From Arctopsyche grandis (taxonomy: Eukaryota > Arthropoda > Insecta > Trichoptera > Hydropsychidae), in assembly GCF_051622035.1 (NCBI RefSeq), contig NC_135358.1, forward strand, positions 5,843,501 to 5,907,500: a stretch of DNA of 64,000 nucleotides. Direction: 5' to 3'. This document shows, piece by piece, positions 54,571 to 64,000 of the stretch. The notes below the pieces were generated by a model that had not been told where the DNA came from, ran no database searches, and saw nothing but the letters and a program-made list of their open reading frames with translations. The position numbers and the translations under genes are program-made. Every line of letters begins with the position of its first letter. The first letter of the stretch is position 1.

Positions 54571-54652
54571 GTGAGATTTTATTTAAAAAATATGATACAT
54601 TTTAATTCATATGTAACTTTTTATGTAATATAGAATTGGTTTGATGTTTTAG

Positions 54653-54786
54653 CACTGCCTTTGCGAGATCCGTTAGTTGAAGGAGCAGCAACTGCTTACT
54701 CATTGGGTGATGACATTCGGGTGAATTGCACTTCAGATCCATCTTTACCACCTGCTGAAGTCACCTGGTATATGAACGACATGGAG
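54653..54786 (+). CDS. Beat-family gene, exon 4 (start of Ig domain 2)
   Basis: The acceptor is GATGTTTTAG and the donor GTAAAG. It enters in phase 1 and leaves in phase 0. The peptide ALPLRDPLVEG leads to SLGDDIRVNCTSDPSLPPAE and VTWYMNDMEV, giving the first cysteine and the tryptophan of a second Ig domain. The partner cysteine must lie on a later exon, which I could not find before the window end. The four exons together sum to 546 nt, 182 codons with no frame conflict. Intron 3 (54571-54652) is only 82 bp. Confidence 0.88.
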
Positions 54787-57643
54787 GTAAAGTGAATTTT
54801 GCTAATTTTGTTAAATTAAAGTTAATGTTCCGACTAATGATTTGAAACATTTGTTTTTAATCGTATTCTGTATAAACTTTTCTTAATAAAATTTGTGTAA
54901 ATATTAAGATATTCAGAATTGTTTTATAAGTTCAGAAAATTTACATCGATTATAAAATAGTTTGAAGGATGAAGGGAAGAAGAGTATCCCACAATATCTC
55001 GTACGTATACAAAGAAATAAATAAAGCGCTTTCGAAATCTTTATTGAATATTTAAATTTTAAACTCAAGTATACATTAAACTTAGACGATTTATGTGAAA
55101 AGTTTTACGGAAAGCCTACAAAGTTCAATTTTGCGTATAACTGGTCGAATTTTAAAGTTGAAATTCGTTTCACTTTTACCGATACGGTTTGTTAAAAAAT
55201 GAATAATGTTTCTTTACTAAATGCTAATATGTACGTAAAATGCATTAATATGGATGTTTGTGCTAAAATTAGCACTGAAATATTGCGTGTGTTTTAATCG
55301 AATGTATGGATTTGATACATCAATGTCAAGATATAATTATAATTAGATCACGTTTCGGTAAAGTGTCATAAATAAATGCCTGCAATTAAATTTTTGATCT
55401 GTAATTAATTACAAATGGACCATAACTAAATATGTATGAATTCGGTCATTTAATTAATCAGTTGGGCTATCAAAATCCGTTTAAAATAGACTTTTATATG
55501 TCAAATTATGATTCACTGTGATCATAAATCAGGGTTCGAAATGGAAATTTTTACGAATGGGAGCGATCGATAATTTTAAAACATGATTGAGATTTTTTTA
55601 TTGTCCCCTTTATAATATATTATATGTTACTAAACATTTTTTCACCCGAGTTAAAGAAAAAAATTGCGCCCCTATTTATTTCTATTTTTTATTTTCAATT
55701 AGAATTATATCAGAAATAATATATTATCCTTATTCAGTATGTCCCATTAAAAAAGCAAGCACATGAAAATGTTTTTCGAATATTTTAGAAAGCCCGGGGG
55801 AAGAATATGAGCTCAATGAGCCACTGTTCGAAGAACAGTATCTTCAAAAGTCTTCATATGTTCATATTTATATACAATATTATATGTATTCATAATAGAT
55901 TAACATATTTGTGTGTGATGAGTCAGGGTTTCTCAAATTAGTCATTACTGATTTACTTGATACATTCGCTAAATTAAAGTTTTCTCCTCAGAAAAACATA
56001 CCAGACAGAATGAAGGATTTTTAAATTTACGAAAGGGTACGGAAATATTGGATTTCCTGTTATAAATTGATAATATATTTTATTTTATGACCCGAGGCCT
56101 TTAGCTTTATGATAGTAGATAATCATATTTACGAATACAAACCATTATTTTCATATCAAATATTGATCCAATAAATATACGTATTATTTTAATGTAATAT
56201 ATGTACGTACATAAAGTTTTATATGATTTTCAATGACTCATTCCATCGTATCGTTTCGAAATTACATAAGTATGTAAAATATTACGTCCGATTTAAATAA
56301 ATTAAATTGTTATTCGTTGAAATAAAATTGCGAAAGGAAAATTTTTTCGCATAATTACAAGTTACACTTTATTACAATTTAAAATATAATAACATGTAAT
56401 ATGTGAGTAGATTATGCGGAGAAAGAGATTTGATCAAATTCAAGATTATTCAAACATAGTTTTTATTATAATGTTGTTTAATCGAAACGCGAAAATAATA
56501 TATGCAGATCAATTTGTATTATTTTATGGTAATAGCATCGACGTATAATGGTAGGAAAACACGAAAAACTTTATTCGGGAAAGTCTTCCATGCGTGACCG
56601 TTCGTTCGATCCGTTCGAACATGCCATTGTGATTGGAAATTTTTTGCATAAAAATTCACATAATTTTCCCGTTTGACATTGATTGAAGTTTCCCAGTCCA
56701 GAAACACATTCCACAACTCATCTAAAATTCTCAATGCGGGTCGGGTCGTGCAGACATTTTTAAGGTATGCAGGTGTGTTTGCAAAGTGCACGGCGCTGCA
56801 GAGATACGAATAATTAAGAATTTACGTAGTCCCACTGGTATATATCCCACTTCGGAATATATTCAACAACCACTTCTTGGAGGGAAGGGGGATAATCGGA
56901 GTGCAGAGTGTCTTTCGAATGAATATTTAAACGATCCCTGCTCTCGCTAAGTTGTAAGACGCCAATTTGCATTTGGTACGAGCTCCTTTAGCCGAGACTT
57001 CATATCTGACACTTTTTGTCCGGCGCTGATTAAAATGCGTCCGTTCTGGAAAAAAATGCCCGATGAAAGGTGAACGGAATCGGGATTTGTATGAGGCTTT
57101 TATCCACTAGAGCCTTGTTTGGGACTTTTTTATTTGGGAGTCGGCAAAGCAAGCCAGACACTTGGAGACCCATAAAACTCAATGGTGCTTGGAGTGGTTC
57201 CGCGAGTATAGTCAGTCGAGTGGGCGGATATTGCAATGCCTACTATGTACTTACTTCTTGGTCCCCGAAGCATTCTGTAAAATAAAGTGTCTTCTTGGAC
57301 CTTTTGGGTTTACAGCGCATCTAAGGATGCAGGGTACAACCAGTGGTGTATTCTGAAACGAAAACTCAAACAATGGGATAAAACCTCTTAGTAATAATAT
57401 TCGTAATTATGATTTTATCGACGCGAAAGTATGAAGCGCCAGTGTGTAGTTAAGGAAATGTTTACGTTGGTAACCGACTTGCGCGCACGCATGCCAACGT
57501 ACACATACATTACGTACCACTCATACCAACCTGACATTACGTACCACTCATAATAATCCTACATATGTATATAAATCAATGTTTCTCTGTCTGTCAAGTA
57601 TGCGTTCCTATGCTTTGCTATAATTTTATTTGATTATTAATTA
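54787..57643. other. Probable downstream intron of the Beat-family gene; nothing else recognised
   Basis: It starts with a consensus donor and contains no further Ig-like coding segment that I can identify. A direct repeat of CATTACGTACCACTCATA occurs at about 57512 and 57535. The rest is AT-rich with scattered short frames. Confidence 0.4.
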
Positions 57644-57951
57644 CTAGCTGTATTACCCGACTTCGCTCAGTATTTATAATATAAACCGCTTAAAGATGAC
57701 TAATCTAATAGTAAACATTTTATTAAAAAAAAAAATAATAATAAAAAAAAAAAAAAAAAAGAAAAATAAAAAAAAAATCAAAAAAAAAAAATGGGACTAC
57801 ATCCCTTGCGCCCCCGCGGTGGTGAATCCATTGAATCGAAAAAAATCAAATCGACGCCTATGAATCGAAAAAAATAATAAATCGAATCACGTGTTCGATG
57901 ACGTCACCGATCTACGGACGACGAACGAACCAAGGATACATACATACATAC

Positions 57952-60707
57952 CAGTGGCGGGCGGTGACTTTTCAAACAAGGGATGCTGTCCCTTGTTTGA
58001 AAAAAAAAACCGACCAATTTATTTTTTAAAATTTAATTTTATTCTTCGTTCCTTTTTACAAAATTCATCGATAACCGCATCATAGAATTTTTTATTGTTT
58101 TTTAAATTTGACATTATTTTCTTTTCGATTGCAATTAAAGCAAGACCAGAGAGTCTTTCTTCACTTTGACTACTTCTGGTGAACGTTTTAATTCTTTTCA
58201 TAGTCGAAAATGATCGTTCAGCCGATGCGCTCGTGGAAGGTATCGTACAAATTAATTGTATTAAACTAAATACTTGTTCCAAAACGTCTATTAGATCATC
58301 TTTCACAATTAATTCCTTTACGTCATTTATAGATTTCAAATGAAAATCTTGCGTTGAGTACATGTAAATTAATTCGCTTTTTAATTTCATAAAATCAAAG
58401 TATTTTCCATAAGTTAGGTGGAGTGATTTAAATAGGAAATCTGGAAAATTATTTTCATATTCTTTAAATTTTTTGACGTTAAAAAATTCGAGAAATTTTA
58501 AATTTTCGATATCTCGAAATCGATTGGTTGTATTTACTGAAAGAGTTTCTAAAATTTCAGAATAGTGAAGTTTATACGTTGTTTTCACATCTTCTTCACA
58601 TTCAGCATATTTTCTTTTTCTATTAAAATTTTTAGTTATTACTTTGTTCCACAATGAATCAAAATCGTCTTTTTTGTTATCTAAATATTTTACAAATTTT
58701 TTAATTTCACTTACGCAATACGATATGTCAAAGGTTTTTTTTTGTAAAATTTCAAATAAAAAATCTGCCGAATTAAATATTGCAGAAAATAAATGCAAAT
58801 TGAAATTGAATTCAAACTCTTTTAAATAACGATGAAGGACTTCAGCATTTATGACAGCATCAGTATCCCATTCGTCTTCATCATTAATTATTTGATTAAA
58901 TATTTCCATTAATTCTGTTTGATATTCTAATATCATATTTAAAATTTTGCTATTGTAGTTCCGACAGTTGCGACAAAACTAAATTCAATCTGTGAGCGTA
59001 ACAATGGACAAATAAAGAATTAGGACAAATATCTCGAATTTTTCGTTGCACTCCATTATGCTCCCCGGACATTACAGCCGCTCCATCGTACGTTTGTGCA
59101 ATTAATTTGTCCAAACAACCAAATTCTTCCAAGGTCTCACGTATGTGCTGAAAAAGAGCATTAGCTGTTCTATTGGGACTAACATCGACAAATCCAACAA
59201 ATCTCTCCTGAATTTCATTATTTTCATCTACATATCTAAAAATAGTAGATAGCTGAGCTTTGCGACTGATATCTGTAGATTCGTCCACAATTATGGAAAC
59301 AAATTTTGATGCACGTATTTCAGTTTTAATCTCATCTAGCAAGACTTTTGATATTGCGGATACCAAGTCATTTTGTATATAGTTCGATAGTCCAGTAAAC
59401 ACCGTAGAGTTATCTAAATGAGTTTTCAATTTTATGTCTGATTCACTCAACAGATACAGCAATTCAATATAATTCCCTCTATTTTCCGATTCCTGGTGCT
59501 CAAAATGTCCTCGTAAAGGTTGTTCTTGTTTTGCTAAAAAACAGATCGCGCTTATTAATTTCGACAAAATGTATCTATTTGCAGTAACTTCTTTGTTGTG
59601 CATTTCAATATTTGCTTTAAATTGAGCACTTAAAAAATTTTCTATACGAGGTCCCTTTCCAAATTTTTTAAATTGAGCAGCAGAACATATGTGAGCTTGA
59701 GAACATTCATGTCTCTTGCGCGATTTACTTAAATTGTTTAGGTCAGAAAATCCAAATTTACTCCAGACATTCACTTCTTGAGAAAATAAAATACATGGCC
59801 AACAGAATAATTTCGTTAAGTGAGCACATCCACAAATCCATGAAATTTTTTCGTATGTTTCTGTGTTAAAATACCTTTTAAATGTTTTTGTTTTAGACTG
59901 AATATTTAATATTGGTGTGGGTTTGGGGCTCTTAACAATAATCTCCTTTTCATTAAATGGGAGAGAAGCAAATCTTATTTTCAGCACATTTTCAATTAAA
60001 CAATTGCAATTATTATTGATCTCGACGACAAGTCCACTCTCATTGTTATTTTCGATATCCATATTAAAGGCAATAATGAAAACTCGTAAGTAGTGGAACA
60101 GTAAACTAAAAATAAAGTTAGACGAAACTAATTAAAATGAAAACTTAATTCAAAAGTAAAAAATAACCAACTTACAGTATAAATGATTAACTTCGTCTAA
60201 AGAAATGAATCGGCTAGCTTTTTGATAAATAACTTGGGGCGTAGCGTGCGGAAATATCGATCAACAGCGGCTTCCAAGTGAAACTCAATAGATAAGCAAA
60301 CAGAGAAACCGAATCCACCGTAGAGGTTAAACAAGTGTCAACGCGTCCGCGCGAATAAGACAGCCTCATAGTGCGCATGCGCAAATGGGATCGGTCGCGA
60401 CTCCGAATCCATGACGCGCGCGCACTTCACTCAGCGTCTACTCGCCAGCGTCACTCGCCTGTGGCCGGCCTATGCGAATGCGGCCTATGCGAATCCTTAA
60501 TAAAAATTATCAAAAGATCCTATATAATGCATCATGTAACAAAAAACACGTGATATGTGAAATATATATCATATACTACATCATAATCACGTACATCACT
60601 AAGAATACATCGAAGCGAAATTCAAATATTTATTAAAAATACTCTTGGCTTTTTAAAGTTATAGGGGATGCGCCGCATCCACCGCATCCATGGACCGCAC
60701 GCCACTG
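57952..60707 (-). mobile_element. hAT transposon with TIRs and perfect 8-bp target duplication
   Basis: Terminal inverted repeats are CAGTGGCGGGCGGT (left) and CAGTGGCGTGCGGT (right, reverse complement), 13 of 14 identical. The flanks 57944-57951 and 60708-60715 are both ATACATAC. A perfect 15-bp hairpin (57969-57983 with 57989-58003) sits just inside the left end. The transposase gene is on the minus strand. The 5' region (60240-60520) is notably CpG-rich. The transposase is broken, so this copy is not autonomous, but its ends are intact and could be mobilised by an active relative. Confidence 0.93.
58019..60062 (-). pseudogene. hAT transposase (TTF zinc finger / DUF4371 type), internally deleted
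   Basis: N-terminal part 60062-58950 (370 codons): a TTF-type zinc finger around residues 75-130 (CGCAHLTKLFCWPCILFS, then RHECSQAH), and the RNase H-like core with VDESTD near 255 (catalytic Asp), QTYDGAAVMSG near 335 (second Asp) and HCYAHRLNLVLSQ. It stops at TAG. The second frame opens just before and continues as RNYNSKILNMILEYQTEL, matching the family's RWN..SK segment, then runs to 58019 through the hATC domain SASAERSFSTMKRIK. The stretch expected between CYAHRLNL and RWN..SK (several tens of residues) is missing, and TGTCGCAAC/TGTCGGAAC repeats lie at the joint, suggesting a small deletion with frameshift. The family is related to ZMYM1/THAP0-like domesticated genes. Confidence 0.88.
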
Positions 60708-60751
60708 ATACATACATATATACAAAGTCTGTTTCCAAATTATATATTAGA

Positions 60752-60808
60752 TTAATTTGAAACTGAAACATTCATTTATCGAAATGAATGTTTCAGTTTC
60801 AAATTAAT
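60752..60808. repeat. Perfect 27-bp palindrome beside the Helitron-like 5' end
   Basis: 60751-60777 and 60782-60808 are exact reverse complements with a 4-nt loop ATCG. The first base overlaps the last base assigned to the Helitron-like element. Confidence 0.92.
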
Positions 60809-61087
60809 GAAAAATTCATTTATCGACACATGTAAAAAAACATTTTTTTTTTCAATTCAATATATTTTTTATTACTAAAAAAATTAATTATGTATTTACA
60901 AAATATAAAAAAAAAATAATACATGATACATCCATTAACTGGAAAAAACTATTAACTTAGTTTTATTGTTAAAAGGGACGAAATTTTTTTAAAAGGGACG
61001 AAAGCGTTTGGTTTTCTTTGACGTAGAACTGTCTTCTTGTAATTGAAAGAAGACGATAAAATATGGAAAATCATATCACAACTGTAA
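60809..61087. other. No recognisable feature
   Basis: AT-rich sequence with A-runs; a short direct repeat of AAAAGGGACGAAA occurs near 60973 and 60990. Confidence 0.5.
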
Positions 61088-61564
61088 TAAGCCAGCAGTA
61101 TGGCTCTATGGTTGCGTTTATGTTATGAACCGAGTGGTTCCTAGGTTTGATCCTTTGCTAATCTTTAATGCTGCTGGCCAGACTTGGATATTTGTGAATC
61201 CAAGTCGATCGTTTCCTTTCAGAGTTTGCCAATTTATCTGATTTAATTGTTGAAATGGTTCCTCCATGAAATTGGCAAAAAATACCCCACCCACTATGTC
61301 ACCAATATCTTAATTTGATATACATATGTGTAGTATATAAAAAAAATGTGAACAAGATTAAAACAATGTTAATATGTTACTATGGATTAATTCATTAATT
61401 AATTAATAACTAATTTCGCGTTATCCAGAATTCAGAATCTCGAAATTCAACGATTCATGTAATAAAAAATGCTGCAATGTTTGTAATTGGGTAAGAAAGC
61501 GCATTGGGGTTTATTTGTTAGGTCTTCCTTGTATATATCTACATATGTAAAAATAAATAAATAA
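61088..61564 (+). mobile_element. tRNA-derived SINE, copy B
   Basis: The head is GCCAGCAGTATGGCTCTATG with a decayed B box (AGGTTTGATCC), followed by the same body as copy A (GAGTTTGCCAATTTATCTGA, GAAATGGTTCCTCC, ATTAATTAATTAATAA) and the same 3' end (GCATTGGGGTTTATTTGTTA, then AAAAATAAATAAATAAA). It is diverged from copy A and evidently older. Confidence 0.85.
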
Positions 61565-63924
61565 ACTGCAGAAATGCAACTGTAAAAAATCTGCAAGCAG
61601 TAGTCTTGACATGCAAAATTATCGCCATTAAAATGGTCGTAAATCTGAAATTATCATAATTATCTCCTGAATAACAGTACAAATTTAACTGAATAAGAAT
61701 AATGCTTAATAATGATTTTGATTATATTTATATTCGGTCTGTTACATATTTTGCGTCAATTTATGTAAAAATTTACAAGCAATATTGTGTGATGACGATC
61801 AATTGACTGAATCTTTTTAAAACATCATCTTTGGTATTATTATATCCTCAAGAAATCTTAAGCTAAGGTTTGTAGCTCTATTATTCATATAAATCTACTT
61901 CGTTCTTGGTATTTTTCCCATTATATTATATTTTTAGTTGTTATCCGATTGATACATTTACATAATACAAATATTGAAAGTATATTATGCAATAAAATTG
62001 ATAATCATAATACTGCTTATCTATGTATATATATGTACGTCTATAAAATAATAAACAAAGAATTATTATGTACAAGCATATTGTTTTCAGAAAAGCACTT
62101 TTTTTTTACATTGCTGAGTGCGTACAATAGAGTCAGAGTTCAAATAATAGGGCAGACAATTTTCTTAGAATACTCGAATTTTAATAAAAAATTGTAACAT
62201 AATATTGAGTACATATATCGAAGAGTCTGTAGCTGTATCTGAATACTAAAAATTCTGATTTTTTCCGGGAAATTGCGCTCTTCGACATTTACTTTATTAC
62301 ATACATACATACATCATATTTGCCATGACAAAAATACCCTCAAGGCACAACACATATGGTTAGACAATTTTTCAAACATTTTTTTTTTACTAAATAAATT
62401 CTTTTGGTATATTTGATGTTCTGAGCCTTTTTAGTCTAGAGCCATCCATCTGCTCGCCTAGTACATAGGTCGATCACCAGCCTATTCCGTTGTTTAATTA
62501 GTCCTTCCATGTACTGTGAGGTTCTTTTGGCGATTTATGCCTTAACAGATTCCATTTTTAGGTCTTTTTTTTATTTCATCGTTTGGAACGAACCATGGGG
62601 GCGCTTACCAGCATCCTTAGAACTTTGGACTGGAATCGTTCTAGGATATCTATATTCAAGACCTATTTTTGAAACATAATAGAATATATATATAGAATAC
62701 AATAGAGACATCTGTGGACAGTTTAAAAACATTTTCAAGGAATACACTAGCATTTTATAAGATTCAAAGAATTCGAGATGCAAATATACAACCCGAATTC
62801 ATGTGAAATTGACGAGGAGGATACTGATTTAATGGATCCGTCACAATAAAAATGCTTTAAAATCGGAAAATTCTAGTTTTTTTAGTAGGAAATAGTCGAA
62901 CTGTTTTTTTTTTAATAAACACAAGAACTCAGTAGCGTATTTGGCCGGGACTTGAAACCATGACCTCTCTACTTGTATGCAACAGCACTACTTTGGCTGA
63001 AAAGTTAAACCCAATTAGAGAATTGAAACAAATTTTCGTTTTATTTTTTTTCTATAGATTTATATTTATTTGAATGAAATGATCTGTCAACAAAATTACT
63101 AACAGAAATTCAGCTCGATTGTCAAATTTGATATGTGGGAATATTTCAATTGGAAAATTGTCAGCACAAGTCTAATTACTTATTGTTCGCAAATGATAAA
63201 AAATTGTTTGGAATGACATCATGCTTACAATAAGCATTAAAATATTATATCAACACAACAATTATCAATTGAAATTCAAGCTCCAGTTCAAAGGGTTCGG
63301 CCGCTGAGTGTACGCGGATAATTCCTCTCGGGTAGATTCGTACACTCGCGCGAACTTTTGAACTACTTTAATACAAACTTTCGCTTTGTTTTAAAATTAA
63401 TTGAGCTAATTTAAAGCGAATGCGATCAGCATCGCGAGATAAGTGCTTCCAACTCATCCCGGCGAGTAATTTAAGTGTGTCTGTCTGTGTCGCCGAACTT
63501 TTATCTAGCCGTATTAATCTCACGACAGTTAATGACAATTGCCGCGCGCCCGATAAGCGCCAAACAACAATGGCGCGTCCGAATTAATTCAGCATTAAAC
63601 TTAGAGGGCCTACCAACGTCCCAGGACCTAATCTCCGATCCCGAAAATTCCCATACAACCCCCCACACTTGTCGCCTTTGGGATATCCCAAACGCATACA
63701 TTACGGACACCCCCCCCCCCCCCCCCACTGTACTGAAAAGGATGTCTGGGGTCGGTGAGCACTGTCATTGTGTCATTCTGCCACTCGAATTAATTCTTCG
63801 GTTGGAAAATTTGGTGCAGTGGTGTCCAATCTTGGGTGGATCCGAAGCTTTAATGAACGAATTTAAAAACATAATCCCTACGATTTAAAATAGATGGATT
63901 TCAAGTCATACTAATGATCGGATG
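61565..63924. other. No recognisable gene; poly(C) run
   Basis: AT-rich DNA up to about 63290, then a GC-richer part with frames on both strands at 63475-63888 that resemble nothing known. A homopolymer of about 17 C lies at 63710-63726. A weak tRNA-like string on the minus strand near 62930-63010 (GGTTTCAAGTCCC) may be an old SINE head. Confidence 0.4.
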
Positions 63925-64000
63925 ATTTGATGGACTATTGGTCGAATGCACACTTGGCTGACGGACACTAGGCCAACGGACGCTTGACCAAACGGACACT
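63925..64000. repeat. Short imperfect tandem motif, cut by the window end
   Basis: Units of 15-16 bp such as CGGACACTAGGCCAA and CGGACGCTTGACCAAA run to the last base. Similar GGCCAAA/GTCCA strings occur at 1265-1320. Confidence 0.6.

Larger units (their letters stand above)
57644..60751 (-). mobile_element. Helitron-like non-autonomous element, copy 3, interrupted by a hAT
   Basis: The plus-strand left end is A|CTAGCTGTATTACCCG and the right end CCAAATTATATATTAGA|T, i.e. on the minus strand A|TCTAATATATAATTTGG...CAGCTAG|T, fitting Helitron insertion between A and T. After removal of the hAT (57952-60715 with one duplication copy) it is about 344 bp. It shares with copy 2 the GCGCCCCCGCGG block, TGAATCCATTGAA and TGACGTCACCGATC. 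It has no tandem array. Confidence 0.65.

Overview
The window is a piece of an AT-rich insect nuclear genome. The evidence is a spliced gene of the insect beaten-path (Beat) immunoglobulin family, AT-rich introns, tRNA-derived SINEs, several clades of non-LTR retrotransposon, hAT-type DNA transposons and a Helitron-like repeat family. The order of insect cannot be fixed from sequence alone. Most long open frames belong to mobile elements, or are read-through of (TA)n and GC-rich repeats.

Layout. 1-5 kb: a decayed RTE-like LINE end, and a minus-strand tRNA-derived SINE split by a 1-kb non-autonomous hAT-like element. 5.2-10.1 kb: a full-length RTE-like LINE (copy 1, intact 985-codon ORF) set in (TA)n DNA, followed by a rearranged fragment of the same family, also flanked by (TA)n. 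10.4-10.85 kb: a SINE. 10.85-20.4 kb: no recognisable gene. 20.4-24.2 kb: RTE copy 2, intact. 25.1-25.3 kb: a hAT-type MITE with perfect 8-bp target duplications. 25.4-27.2 kb: a 5'-truncated Jockey-like LINE on the minus strand. 29.3-33.9 kb: microsatellites, a Jockey-like relic and RTE copy 3, which has a premature stop. 33.9-36.8 kb: two adjacent Helitron-like elements; the second holds a 2-kb GC-rich array of hairpin-forming tandem repeats with two higher-order periods (143 bp and about 239 bp).

37.8-54.8 kb: the one host gene recognised, a secreted two-Ig-domain Beat-family protein. A signal-peptide exon at 37811 is phase-compatible with three Ig exons at 53772-54786 across an intron of nearly 16 kb. 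The gene continues past exon 4 but no later exon was found in the window. Its first intron holds a nested 372-bp inverted repeat, LINE tails, a decayed hAT and a perfect 26-bp palindrome.

57.6-60.8 kb: a third Helitron-like copy interrupted by a 2.76-kb hAT transposon. The hAT has terminal inverted repeats, a perfect 8-bp duplication and a transposase broken by an internal deletion. 61.1-61.6 kb: a second full SINE. The last 2 kb hold a poly(C) run and a short tandem motif cut by the window edge.

The strongest leads are: (i) an RTE-like LINE found in (TA)n microsatellites at every copy, whose ORF stop lies inside its own 3' repeat tail; (ii) a Helitron-like element carrying a GC-rich higher-order tandem array; (iii) the long nested inverted repeat in the Beat intron, which could be a hairpin-RNA locus or a foldback element.
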